This document shows positions 21,696 through 28,946 of a DNA stretch of 47,653 nucleotides, piece after piece (position 1 is the stretch's first letter; every line of letters starts with the position of its first letter). The notes below the pieces were generated by a model. The model was not told the DNA's origin, ran no database searches, and saw only the letters and a list, made by a program, of their open reading frames with translations. Origin of the DNA: a virus; the IMG/VR virus record IMGVR_UViG_3300024239_000128, positions 1 to 47,653 of that record. The stretch is one strand, 5' to 3'. The position numbers were made by a program, and so were the translations under genes.

Positions 21696-21987
21696 CCGTG
21701 AATTGTTGGAGCTGGCGGCGAAGGCGGCGGGCGATGGCATCGTGTTCTATGGCGAGTGCTGGCGAGCACAATCCGGCCGCGAATGGAACCCCCTCCTAGA
21801 CGACGGCGATGCGCTGCGGCTGGCTGTAAAGCTGAATCTGTGGCTGCACGTCGAAGAATACGGCGCGTCAGCACGGCGCGCTGGCGGTGCTTGGCTGGGA
21901 TGCGAGGCCCACCTGCATGGGGGCATTGAAGTGGCGACCCGCCGCGCCATCGTGCGCGCCGCCGCCGCTATCGGAAAGGAGATGTGA
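21688..21987 (+). CDS. DUF2591-like phage protein
   Basis: 99 residues from the ATG at 21688. Its layout (ELLELAAKAAGDGI, then WNPLLDDGDALRLAVKLNL, then ATRRAIVRAAAAIGKEM) is a frequent small phage protein type in which a Trp-Asn-Pro-Leu-x-Asp-Asp-Gly-Asp core recurs. Function unknown. Confidence 0.72.
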   Translation: MTDRELLELAAKAAGDGIVFYGECWRAQSGREWNPLLDDGDALRLAVKLNLWLHVEEYGASARRAGGAWLGCEAHLHGGIEVATRRAIVRAAAAIGKEM

Positions 21988-22265
21988 TGAACAAGGAACA
22001 ACTTGACGCCATCGCCAACCGCAAGACTACGTGCCATCCCTTTGGGGAGACGGTTTCGATTAGCCGGGCGGAACGAGATGCGCTCGTGGCTCTCGCATAT
22101 TGCGGGTTGCGTTATCAGTGGCTGCGGGCTGCGCTTGAGTCTGACAACACCGCAGCACTAGAAGCTCTGGTTGCACAGCCGATTCCTCGCACAGCAGGGC
22201 AATTTGATGAAGCAATCGATGCCGCCATGGCTGCGGAGATTGGCAAGAATATGGAGAAAGTATGA
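21987..22265 (+). CDS. Hypothetical protein (92 aa)
   Basis: 92 residues from the ATG at 21987, sharing one base with the upstream TGA; a GTG codon lies just before. Helical; contains SRAERDALVALAYCGLRYQW. No known domain. Confidence 0.65.
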   Translation: MNKEQLDAIANRKTTCHPFGETVSISRAERDALVALAYCGLRYQWLRAALESDNTAALEALVAQPIPRTAGQFDEAIDAAMAAEIGKNMEKV

Positions 22266-22447
22266 CCAACGAAGCTTTTGACGCGTTGCGAGCGGCTGTA
22301 ACGTATGCCCGCAACTCGCCGGTGGACATAAAGCTGGCTCAGGTCCGAACGCGTTTGTCCATCTTGGGGTTCTCCGATGAAGTCATCTCCGAGGCTTTAG
22401 AGGTGTGGGCCGAGTACGCACAAAGGAAGCAACACCCCGATGACTGA
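22262..22447 (+). CDS. Hypothetical small protein (61 aa)
   Basis: 61 residues, ATGA overlap with the upstream gene. Three helices (FDALRAAVTYARN, LAQVRTRLSILG, ISEALEVWAEYAQ). Function unknown. Confidence 0.62.
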   Translation: MTNEAFDALRAAVTYARNSPVDIKLAQVRTRLSILGFSDEVISEALEVWAEYAQRKQHPDD

Positions 22448-22499
22448 CGCAATCCAGCGCCTGCTGGAAGTAACCCGTAATGCATGGAGGCGAAATTGA
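22440..22499 (+). pseudogene. 19-residue frame, likely gene remnant
   Basis: MTDAIQRLLEVTRNAWRRN, then stop. It overlaps the gene before by 8 bases, and the next gene could start at TTG 22496 by a TTGA overlap. It resembles the first turns of a longer phage protein whose remainder is gone. Confidence 0.3.
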
Positions 22500-23005
22500 G
22501 CCTGGCATTTGAAGCTATGGAATTCGCCCGGTCTGTACACAAAGACCAGCGGCGCAAGTACACCAACAATCCGTACACGGATCACCTGGCGGAAGTTGCC
22601 GGAATCGTGGCAACCGTTGCCAATGATCTGCCAGTTGCGTATGACGCTGTCTGCGCGACAGCGTGGCTGCATGATTGTGTGGAAGACCATGGGATCAGTT
22701 TGCTAGCCCTTGAACATCTGTTTGGCTTCACCGTAGCCCTTGGCGTATCAGGTCTTTCCGATATTGAAAAAGGTAACCGGGCAGAGCGCAAACGGTTGTC
22801 TCGGGAACGCCTGGCTGGATGCTCTGGATGGATACAAACCATCAAGGTCGCTGATCTCATAAGCAACACCAGCAGCATCGTCCAGCATGATCCTAAGTTT
22901 GCTGAGGTCTATCTGGAAGAAAAGCGATTGCTACTTGACGTTCTCACGAAGGCCGATCAGCGGCTCCTGAAGATCGCGAGAAGCCAGATTCACCAGCCCG
23001 CCTAG
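22484..23005 (+). CDS. HD-domain hydrolase (SpoT/MESH1-like)
   Basis: 173 residues from the ATG at 22484; a TTG at 22496 with GGAGG in front is an alternative. It has the RelA/SpoT-type hydrolase layout: FARSVHKDQRRKYTNNPYTDHL (first His), CATAWLHDCVED (the HD pair with Glu-Asp), and a later VADLISNTSSI (second Asp and Asn). Small proteins of this type cleave ppGpp or related nucleotides using Mn2+. In a phage this might ease a host stringent response. Substrate not provable from sequence. Confidence 0.78.
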   Translation: MEAKLSLAFEAMEFARSVHKDQRRKYTNNPYTDHLAEVAGIVATVANDLPVAYDAVCATAWLHDCVEDHGISLLALEHLFGFTVALGVSGLSDIEKGNRAERKRLSRERLAGCSGWIQTIKVADLISNTSSIVQHDPKFAEVYLEEKRLLLDVLTKADQRLLKIARSQIHQPA

Positions 23006-23012
23006 CGCGGGC
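22994..23012 (+). terminator. Terminator overlapping the end of the HD gene
   Basis: AGCCCGC, a 5-base loop, GCGGGCT, then TTGTTTT. The stem contains the TAG stop at 23003-23005. Confidence 0.6.
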
Positions 23013-23030
23013 TTTGTTTTGGAGAACAGA

Positions 23031-23237
23031 ATGCCTATTGTCGGAACCTGTGGCAACTGTGGCGGCGCAGTCACTACGCCCGAGCTTTGGGGCGGCACCG
23101 TGCCACCTATCCCTACTTGCAACCGCTGCCATGCACAAGCTGAAAACCCGTATGGCCGCATCATCCCCATGAAGAAAGCCGAACCCAAATCACAGCCTGA
23201 TCGGGGTTGGCCGTGGCCTAGCAACCGTACCCGTTAG
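23031..23237 (+). CDS. Small zinc-ribbon protein
   Basis: 68 residues from the ATG at 23031 (TTGGAG six bases upstream). Cys pairs CGNC (near 7-10) and CNRC (near 30-33) form a zinc ribbon; the tail is basic and Pro-rich. Found in many phages near integrase. Function unknown. Confidence 0.72.
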   Translation: MPIVGTCGNCGGAVTTPELWGGTVPPIPTCNRCHAQAENPYGRIIPMKKAEPKSQPDRGWPWPSNRTR

Positions 23238-23257
23238 GGCTTTGTTTTGGAGGCGAT

Positions 23258-23623
23258 ATGGATCAACCCGTATCAGAACCGATCTCGGCGCTGGAGGCCG
23301 CTCGCCTCCTAGGGGTTTCTCCCCGGCATGTCTATGATCTCGCCGCCCCTGATGGCCCGATACCATGCTATCGAGTAGGCCGGCGCATCTCTTTTGAACT
23401 TACTGATCTGCTGGAGTACAGGCAATCATGTCGATCCATCGCGACACAAAACGCGGTCAGTTCATCTTTGAATTCGACCGCACCATCGAGGGTAAAAGAA
23501 TCCGCGCTCGTAGCCGTCTTCCGAAAGCATGGACTAGAACCGAAGCCGATGCCTTCGACCGCAAGGAATCCGCGAGGCTCTACGCAGTCGCGTCCGGCAT
23601 TGCGCGTAATCGACCAACGGTAG
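23258..23623 (+). CDS. Excisionase-like HTH protein overlapping integrase
   Basis: 121 residues with GGAGG upstream of the ATG. The first 60 residues are an AlpA/excisionase-type winged HTH (SALEAARLLGVSPRHVYDLA, then YRVGRRISFELTDLLEY). The rest runs through the start of the integrase gene in another frame for 196 bases and has no domain. It may be a C-terminal tail that merely tolerates the overlap. It is expected to bind attachment-site arms and steer integrase to excision. Confidence 0.72.
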   Translation: MDQPVSEPISALEAARLLGVSPRHVYDLAAPDGPIPCYRVGRRISFELTDLLEYRQSCRSIATQNAVSSSLNSTAPSRVKESALVAVFRKHGLEPKPMPSTARNPRGSTQSRPALRVIDQR

Positions 23624-24384
23624 AGCGGGCGATTGAGCTGTACCTCGCGGATAAAAAGCACCTGAAGACCTACAAGGAGGTCATGCGGGTGTTCTCATCT
23701 CTCTATGGCTACTACAAGGGAAAATTCCTTGATGAGTTGCCCGAGATATGCTCGGAAGTGGCCAAGCAGGCGAAAGCCCCGGCCAGCATCAAGTATGAAA
23801 TCTCGCTGCTGCGCGCTGCTGGCCGCTGGGCATGGAAGAAGCACAACCAGGGAGAACATGACCCAGGCGCCCGCGTGCAGGTCCCCACGGTGCGCAATGA
23901 GCGCCATGTTTACATCACGGTCCGGCAGATGCTGGGCATGATTCGCCATTGCCCAAACAAGCAGGCCAGAATCGCAATGGTGGTGGCGTTCTATACCGGT
24001 ATGCGGCTGTCTGAGATCCTGCGAGCCAAGATCGAGGGGGATTCGTTCGTAGTCCACGACACGAAGAACGGCGACATGATCCGGCGCGTGCCAATGCATC
24101 CAAAGCTGGCGCGTTACCGGGCCGGCTGGCCAATCCGGTGCGCCAAGTCAACGATCCAGAAGTGGGCGCGAATCAGCCGGGCGAAAGTTGGTCTGGGCCA
24201 TGTCCACTTCCACGACCTGCGCCACAGTACTGCCAGTGAGCTTATCAACAACGATGTTGACCTGTACACGGTAGGTGCTATCCTGGGCCACAAAGACCCG
24301 CGCAGCACCAAGCGGTATGCTCACCTGGACCAGTCCAGACTGACCGATGCAATCGCCAGGATGGGGCAGAAAAAGCGGGCGTGA
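23428..24384 (+). CDS. int: Tyrosine integrase
   Basis: A 318-residue site-specific recombinase. It has an N-terminal arm-binding region and a core-binding domain to about 150. The catalytic domain holds Arg193 (YTGMRLSEIL), Lys213 region, HDLRH at 262-266, LGH at 286-288 and the nucleophile Tyr297 (KRYAHL). All catalytic residues are present. The adjoining tRNA-Ser fragment at 24490-24550 is its probable attP core. It is the last gene of the rightward operon. Confidence 0.95.
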   Translation: MSIHRDTKRGQFIFEFDRTIEGKRIRARSRLPKAWTRTEADAFDRKESARLYAVASGIARNRPTVERAIELYLADKKHLKTYKEVMRVFSSLYGYYKGKFLDELPEICSEVAKQAKAPASIKYEISLLRAAGRWAWKKHNQGEHDPGARVQVPTVRNERHVYITVRQMLGMIRHCPNKQARIAMVVAFYTGMRLSEILRAKIEGDSFVVHDTKNGDMIRRVPMHPKLARYRAGWPIRCAKSTIQKWARISRAKVGLGHVHFHDLRHSTASELINNDVDLYTVGAILGHKDPRSTKRYAHLDQSRLTDAIARMGQKKRA

Positions 24385-24489
24385 AGTGGTGGGGGGATTT
24401 TTGACCGACAGGGCGCAATCCGGGCATTCCATGCGATCACCGCACTGAATTTCCCCTATGAGGAATCCTCTTGCGCCTGCCGCATATGC

Positions 24490-24551
<62 letters not shown>

Positions 24552-24573
24552 TATTCAAGCACTTACGTGCTTT

Positions 24574-24600
24574 GCAAAGGCCCCGAAAGGGGCCTTTTGC
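24574..24600. terminator. Bidirectional terminator after attP
   Basis: AAAGGCCCC, GAAA tetraloop, GGGGCCTTTT. A very stable stem with A/T flanks; it insulates int from the next genes. Confidence 0.85.
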
Positions 24601-24660
24601 TTTTGGACTGGTGGGGGAAATTTTGCCCGACTATTTGCCCAACTGTATATTCATACAGCC

Positions 24661-24903
24661 ATGTCTTACTTTACCGCCCCTATCCATCCTGGCGGCTGCT
24701 GGGTCTGTACGCACTTCCACGGCGAGACGACCGACGAAGGGCGCCAGCCCTTTTGTCGCTATGAGCCCCAGTTCCCAATCGCTCCGTCCTTTCCAGATGA
24801 CGGTTGCAGTCACTGGACGCGTGAGCCTGGCGCGGATGACGAAATCAAGCTGTCCGATGAGCGCAAGTACATCGCCACGGCCGTCTTTCCGCTCAAACGC
24901 TAG
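24661..24903 (+). CDS. Hypothetical Cys/His-rich protein
   Basis: 80 residues from the ATG at 24661. It has CWVCTHFHGE near 13-22, a CRYE and a later CSHW, which suggest a metal site, and an acidic C-terminus. It stands beyond attP, between integrase and the late genes, so it may be an accessory gene. Function unknown. Confidence 0.58.
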   Translation: MSYFTAPIHPGGCWVCTHFHGETTDEGRQPFCRYEPQFPIAPSFPDDGCSHWTREPGADDEIKLSDERKYIATAVFPLKR

Positions 24904-25034
24904 GCTTCGTCCCAATGTAATCGTCCTTCTCTAGGAAGTTCGCGCAAGCTGCGCAAGGGCATGGCGCCGCGGTAATGAACGTCTCACAACGGAGCGGGCG
25001 CGGCGGCCCATCCTGAGGACATATCCGGAAACTG

Positions 25035-25063
25035 CTGACACAGTTAGAATTGACGAATACCTT
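25035..25063 (+). promoter_or_regulatory. Candidate promoter of the methyltransferase gene
   Basis: CTGACA (25035-25040), 17-base spacer, TACCTT (25058-25063) in a locally A/T-rich stretch unlike its surroundings. It lies 26 bases before the ATG at 25089. Independent expression in the lysogen is possible. Confidence 0.3.
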
Positions 25064-25088
25064 AACAAATAAATAGGGACGCCCGGCA

Positions 25089-25760
25089 ATGCAGTCCACG
25101 CAGAAATCGGTATTCACAAGCGGCCAGGAAGGAGACCGCTATTTTTCCCGTAACGAGGGCGTCTATGCCGCGATGGTAGACGCGGATGAGCTGAGCATTC
25201 CCAATTCGGTTTATGCGAGCTACATCAGGGCGGGCGATGCTGTCTTGGAGATAGGTAGTTCAAGCGGGACGAACCTAGACGCCCTACGGCGCGCCACCAA
25301 CTGCGCTGGTTTTGGCATTGACCCTTCAGCGAAGGCCATTTCCAGCGGATCCGCTCTACATCCCGGTTTGAACTTGAGTGTGGGAACTGCCGACAAGCTG
25401 GAATTCCCGGATCACTCTTTCGACTTCATCCTGTTCGGGTTCTGCCTCTATCTAGTGGACCGAGATCTGCTCAGCCGTGTTGTGGCTGAAGCAGATAGAT
25501 GCCTGAAAGATGGCGGATTCCTCGGCATTACTGACTTCGCGCCCGACGTGCCCACCAAGCGTCCGTATGCTCACCGTAGCGGTATCTTCACGCACAAGTA
25601 CCAGTACGAGCGGATGTTCACCGCTTTTCCCCACTTTTCCGTGGTCGAGAGCAGGCCATTCAGTCATTCTGGGCGTGGCTTTCACCCCGACCCACAAGAG
25701 CGCCTCACAGCAACCGTGATCCACAAGAACCTAGCCGGCGGCTATCAGTCGCTTGCATAG
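25089..25760 (+). CDS. Class I SAM-dependent methyltransferase (accessory)
   Basis: A 223-residue protein with the class I fold: motif I VLEIGSSSG at 52-60, motif II FGIDPS, motif IV FDFILFGFCLYLV, and a LKDGGFLGITDF strand as in UbiE-type small-molecule or sugar methyltransferases. It has no DNA-methylase NPPY/DPPY or PC motif. It stands alone on the plus strand, convergent to the lysis genes, with its own A/T-rich upstream region, so it is probably a cargo gene. Substrate unknown. Confidence 0.82.
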   Translation: MQSTQKSVFTSGQEGDRYFSRNEGVYAAMVDADELSIPNSVYASYIRAGDAVLEIGSSSGTNLDALRRATNCAGFGIDPSAKAISSGSALHPGLNLSVGTADKLEFPDHSFDFILFGFCLYLVDRDLLSRVVAEADRCLKDGGFLGITDFAPDVPTKRPYAHRSGIFTHKYQYERMFTAFPHFSVVESRPFSHSGRGFHPDPQERLTATVIHKNLAGGYQSLA

Positions 25761-25776
25761 CCAGGCTGGCCAGGTA

Positions 25777-26301
25777 TTAATGATTGCTCGTTGGCACGCT
25801 GCGTAGACCCCGTATGTAGCTTTGAAGTCCATTTACTTGGTCAGCCCATCGCGCAGCATCTCTTCCCACCTGAGCAAGTCGTCCCGTGAGGCCTTCAACT
25901 CGGCCGACACATTGGCCAAGTATTCCGATCCAGTCGGGACCGGCTGCATCATGTCTGCCGACGGCTCGGGCAGCCGCGGCGCGGTCGCGATACTGCTGGA
26001 GCAGCCCCCCAAGACCAGCAATGCGCTCATGAGCAGTGGCCACTTCAACGAGCAGGTCGGCATTCTTGGCTTCAACAGCCTGGCGCGCCAGGACGGCGGC
26101 ACGTAATTGGGCATCAGCACGGTCTTTCTCCAGTTGGTAGGCTTCGGTGATAGCGCGCTGCGCCGCCTCGGCGCGGGCGCGCTCCTTGGTGACGCCGGCG
26201 GCCTCCCGGTGCGCGCCGTACAGCACCACGCCGGCGCCCAGCACCATCACCACCGCCGCGCCGCCGATCCAGGGCAGCGCCATGCGCAGGAACGGGTTCA
26301 C
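25777..26301 (-). CDS. Inner-membrane spanin (Rz-like)
   Basis: 174 residues with an N-terminal signal anchor (WIGGAAVVMVLGAGVVLYG, about 11-29) followed by a long Ala/Arg/Glu-rich coiled coil (to about 110), the form of i-spanins. It completes lysis by linking the inner and outer membranes with its Rz1 partner, which is encoded inside it in another frame. It overlaps the endolysin gene by 4 bases. Confidence 0.87.
   Translation of the reverse strand: MNPFLRMALPWIGGAAVVMVLGAGVVLYGAHREAAGVTKERARAEAAQRAITEAYQLEKDRADAQLRAAVLARQAVEAKNADLLVEVATAHERIAGLGGLLQQYRDRAAAARAVGRHDAAGPDWIGILGQCVGRVEGLTGRLAQVGRDAARWADQVNGLQSYIRGLRSVPTSNH
25833..26063 (-). CDS. Outer-membrane spanin lipoprotein (Rz1-like), embedded
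   Basis: 76 residues in a different frame inside Rz. The signal is PLLMSALLVLGGCSSS with lipobox LGGC; the mature part is Pro-rich at first (APRLPEPSADMM) as in Rz1. Start at 26063 (MPTCSLKWPL) is the likely one; an ATG closer to the signal also exists. Full nesting in Rz is the classic arrangement. Confidence 0.85.
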   Translation of the reverse strand: MPTCSLKWPLLMSALLVLGGCSSSIATAPRLPEPSADMMQPVPTGSEYLANVSAELKASRDDLLRWEEMLRDGLTK

Positions 26302-26759
26302 GGCTGCACCTGCGCGACGGCCTGGCGGTAGAGAACTGGCCAGGTCTGGGGATGCGGCCTGCCCGGGCGCCAGGTGCGCAGGTAGAGCGCCCAGCCGGCG
26401 TCAGCATCACCGACCGGCGGCAGCGGCTGGGGATCGGTCCACAGCAGGAGCCGCGCAACGCCGGCCGCCAGCACGTCGTCATACTCCAGCGCCGCATAGA
26501 TCGCGTCCGGGTCGAATGCCACACTGCGGGCCTTGCACACCGCCGCCAGGCGGTCCTTGCTGGCCGCGTGCAGGTACACGCCCCACACGCCGCCGCGGCT
26601 CGCGCGGGTGCCCTTCTCGAACTGCCAGAATCCGCGGGCCGGGCCGCCGATCTGCCGCCGGTGAACGAAGCGGCTTTCCTGCAGGCCGATCGCCAGCATC
26701 ATGCACCTGGCTTCCCTCGTATCCATCTTGGCCGGAAGCAGTGCGAACGCTGGCCCCAT
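26298..26759 (-). CDS. Endolysin (lysozyme/transglycosylase-like)
   Basis: 153 residues from the ATG at 26759 (MGPAFALLPAKM). The same frame is open further up through the holin gene, and a non-ATG start just after the holin stop would add about 15 plausible residues (KIPDPTLDEIVSKA). GLQESRFVHRRQ holds the probable catalytic Glu and GGPARGFWQFEKG the substrate-groove segment, as in SLT/lysozyme-like phage proteins. It cuts peptidoglycan after the holin opens the membrane. Placed between holin and spanins. Confidence 0.78.
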   Translation of the reverse strand: MGPAFALLPAKMDTREARCMMLAIGLQESRFVHRRQIGGPARGFWQFEKGTRASRGGVWGVYLHAASKDRLAAVCKARSVAFDPDAIYAALEYDDVLAAGVARLLLWTDPQPLPPVGDADAGWALYLRTWRPGRPHPQTWPVLYRQAVAQVQP

Positions 26760-26778
26760 GGCCTTGGATACGATCTCG

Positions 26779-27054
26779 TCAAGAGTCGGATCCGGGATCT
26801 TTCGGGGGGTTGAGCTTGGGCTGATGGATGACGCGGGCAACGATGCCGAGGGCGATGAGAGCGATTCCGAACCACTTGACGTATCCCGGCGGAATGGATT
26901 CGCGAATATCGACCGGAAGAACGCTCCAAAGTTGAATGGCTGCATCAGGAACCGCCGTAAGGTAAGAGAAGAAAGCCAGCGCCACCGCCTGGATCTGGAC
27001 CGAAGTCATGCGCCAGCAGCGGCGCCAGTTTGGGATCAGTCGCATCGTCCACAC
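26779..27054 (-). CDS. Holin-like protein
   Basis: Up to 91 residues, with alternative start at 27045 (MRLIPNWRRCW). It has a basic N-terminus followed by two hydrophobic stretches (IQAVALAFFSYLTAV and VKWFGIALIALGIVARVI), matching the MRLIPNWRR-type phage holins of beta-proteobacteria. It lies in front of the endolysin and spanins. Confidence 0.8.
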   Translation of the reverse strand: MWTMRLIPNWRRCWRMTSVQIQAVALAFFSYLTAVPDAAIQLWSVLPVDIRESIPPGYVKWFGIALIALGIVARVIHQPKLNPPKDPGSDS

Positions 27055-27393
27055 CTACTCATCGTTGAGATTTTTTGACACATCCGAGGCCCCCTTTTTT
27101 GCCAGTTGGGTTATGAGCTTCCAGGATCTGTCTTGCGTGTCCTGCTTCGTCTTGAGAACGGCCACGTCGGTCTGGATGCTTGATACCCCTCTGCCAACAT
27201 CGTCAAGCTGCGCAACCGTCCGCGTGGCCGACCACGCAACGATGCTGACCAATATGCCGAACAAGACCGAGAACATCGTCAAGGCCCCAGCGCCCCATGC
27301 GATGATCTTTGCCTGGCCGGTCCGCAGTTGACCTACATCCTTTTCGACGGCGGTTACCCGTGCAGGCAAATCCCCATAGTGCGGCTGTTCCAT
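27055..27393 (-). CDS. Second lysis membrane protein (XhlA-like)
   Basis: 112 residues from the ATG at 27393; the frame upstream runs into the terminator. Two coiled-coil parts (ARVTAVEKDVGQLRTG, and IQTDVAVLKTKQDTQ) flank one membrane segment (GALTMFSVLFGILVSIVAW, about 36-54). Haemolysin XhlA-type proteins with this form assist or control holins. Adjacent to the holin. Confidence 0.72.
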   Translation of the reverse strand: MEQPHYGDLPARVTAVEKDVGQLRTGQAKIIAWGAGALTMFSVLFGILVSIVAWSATRTVAQLDDVGRGVSSIQTDVAVLKTKQDTQDRSWKLITQLAKKGASDVSKNLNDE

Positions 27394-27410
27394 AACGTTC
27401 CTTTGGACGT

Positions 27411-27434
27411 AAAAAAAGCCCGCAGGAGCGGGCT
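27411..27434 (-). terminator. Terminator between tail and lysis genes
   Basis: Minus-strand AGCCCGC, TCCT loop, GCGGGCT, seven Ts. Strong intrinsic terminator after the tail-fibre-associated gene; lysis genes beyond it need read-through or their own promoter. Confidence 0.85.
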
Positions 27435-27452
27435 GCGGTGTTCCACTTACCG

Positions 27453-27800
27453 TCACGCCTGAATTTGGGCCGCCGCGGCGAACAAGTCGTCCAACTGCCC
27501 TTCACTCCAGCCTAGGGCTGCAGCACCCGCCGCCATCGTCGAGCTAGCGCGCGCAAACTCCGTCGCGGTATCGAACGCGAGTTTGTGCAGTGGGTCGGTA
27601 CTGGGATCATGCGCCCAGGCCGTAACCGCATCCAACAGGCCGGCCTGCATGAGTGCGGCAAGCGCCTGGTAGCGGGAAACCTTCAGCGGCACAGTCGGCC
27701 CCACTTCCGGCCACTCATCCGTCCATTCCTGGTCGGGCCGCTGCCTCATCGCGAAGGCGCCGACAATGGCGCCGCTTTCGTCTCGGTCAACAAATGGCAT
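27453..27800 (-). CDS. Tail-fibre-associated protein
   Basis: 115 residues. It begins MPFVDRDESGAIVGAFAMRQ, a start typical of proteins that follow tail fibres and aid their assembly, with EWTDEWPEVGP after it and a helical C-terminus. Directly downstream of the fibre gene (14-base gap). Chaperone role is inferred. Confidence 0.65.
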   Translation of the reverse strand: MPFVDRDESGAIVGAFAMRQRPDQEWTDEWPEVGPTVPLKVSRYQALAALMQAGLLDAVTAWAHDPSTDPLHKLAFDTATEFARASSTMAAGAAALGWSEGQLDDLFAAAAQIQA

Positions 27801-27814
27801 GGCTTATTCTTCCT

Positions 27815-28945
27815 TCAGTCGATGGCTTCAAAGGCCACGGTAAAAACGTCCCAGTTGGAGGTGACCGGGGCTCGCATATAAATCTGGCCGGCAGTAGAGG
27901 TTGTAACGGTGAGGCGCGACGTTGGAGTGTCCGCGCCGACCGGGCCGCCGTCGCCGGTGTAGTCGGTAATGGTGCCGGTCGTGGCCAGGCCTCCAGGAGT
28001 GATCATCACCTTCGTCCCCGCCAGGCGGCCGACGATGCTGATATCAGCCCGGCAGATACGGCCGGCGGGAACCGATAGGGAGAGATTCAGGCCTGACGAG
28101 GTCACTGAAACGGGCGATGCATCAGCACGACGATATCCCCAGGAGAAGAACATGCCGTTCTGCAGCAGCGGGATGATCACGTTGCTTGCGTCCGTTACCC
28201 GCCAACCCACCCAGCGATACTGCGTGAAGCCCGCCGGCCGGTTGGCCGCGTTCGGGTCGGTATCTAGGCAAACATCCACCGCGCCAGTGGTGGGGTTCAA
28301 GATCACGAAGATGTGATACGGAGTATTGATCGCGCGCACGCCCGAGCAGATGCCGTTACCGCCCTCCCCCGCCGTCCACCCACCAGACGCCTGCAGGTTC
28401 TTGGTGCGCGCCGCGGCCAGGATGATGTCGCAAAAGTCGGATTCAGCGCGCCAGCTACCAGCCGGAACAAGGATGGACACGTTGCTCGGAGTTGTCACGC
28501 CGGAGTTGTTGCGATGCTTGGCCGGCAGCTTGTTGGGAACATACACACCAGCCCCCCAACGATAGGGGCCATAACCTTCGACCCAGATTTCTCCCACATT
28601 TGTCGTTGGTATCGCATTCGGCGCCACCACAGTCAACGGCGTGCCGAACTGCGACAACCGCCGATTTACCCACGCCTGTGACGCATACAGCGCACCATCG
28701 GGCGGCGTAGCCGGCTCGGAGAACAATGGGCCCAGATCTACCCACTGCGTCCCCGCTGCGTTGCGCCGCTTTAGCCGGCCGTTCCCTGTGTCGGCCCAGG
28801 TCATGAAAGGTTGGGCAACCGCTGCGGGGTCCGTTGCCCCGGCAAAGTCCGTCCCGAGAGTCATCAGCGCATCGTTCACACTGCTTACGAGAGCTGCCCC
28901 GGAGAGAGGCGGAGTAGTCGGTACTTGAATCTGCGTTTGTGTCAT
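27815..28945 (-). CDS. Tail fibre protein
   Basis: 376 residues. The first 60 residues resemble the base of phage fibres attached to the J-like protein (ATDPAAVAQPFMTWADTGNG, RRNAAGTQWVDLGPLF). The rest is rich in Gly, Thr and Asn, with strand-like repeats, ending in a jelly-roll-type region. It follows the host-specificity gene by one base. It lacks a DUF1566/VR end, so it is not the DGR target. Confidence 0.8.
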   Translation of the reverse strand: MTQTQIQVPTTPPLSGAALVSSVNDALMTLGTDFAGATDPAAVAQPFMTWADTGNGRLKRRNAAGTQWVDLGPLFSEPATPPDGALYASQAWVNRRLSQFGTPLTVVAPNAIPTTNVGEIWVEGYGPYRWGAGVYVPNKLPAKHRNNSGVTTPSNVSILVPAGSWRAESDFCDIILAAARTKNLQASGGWTAGEGGNGICSGVRAINTPYHIFVILNPTTGAVDVCLDTDPNAANRPAGFTQYRWVGWRVTDASNVIIPLLQNGMFFSWGYRRADASPVSVTSSGLNLSLSVPAGRICRADISIVGRLAGTKVMITPGGLATTGTITDYTGDGGPVGADTPTSRLTVTTSTAGQIYMRAPVTSNWDVFTVAFEAID

Positions 28946-28946
28946 A

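Noticed and set aside
24893-25117. 74-codon minus-strand frame with several Cys residues
   Set aside because: It overlaps the methyltransferase start and the end of the preceding gene on the other strand and has no ribosome-binding site; it cannot be excluded but is weak.
27815-28945. Tail fibre as an additional DGR target
   Set aside because: Its end has no DUF1566 motif and no match to the template repeat.
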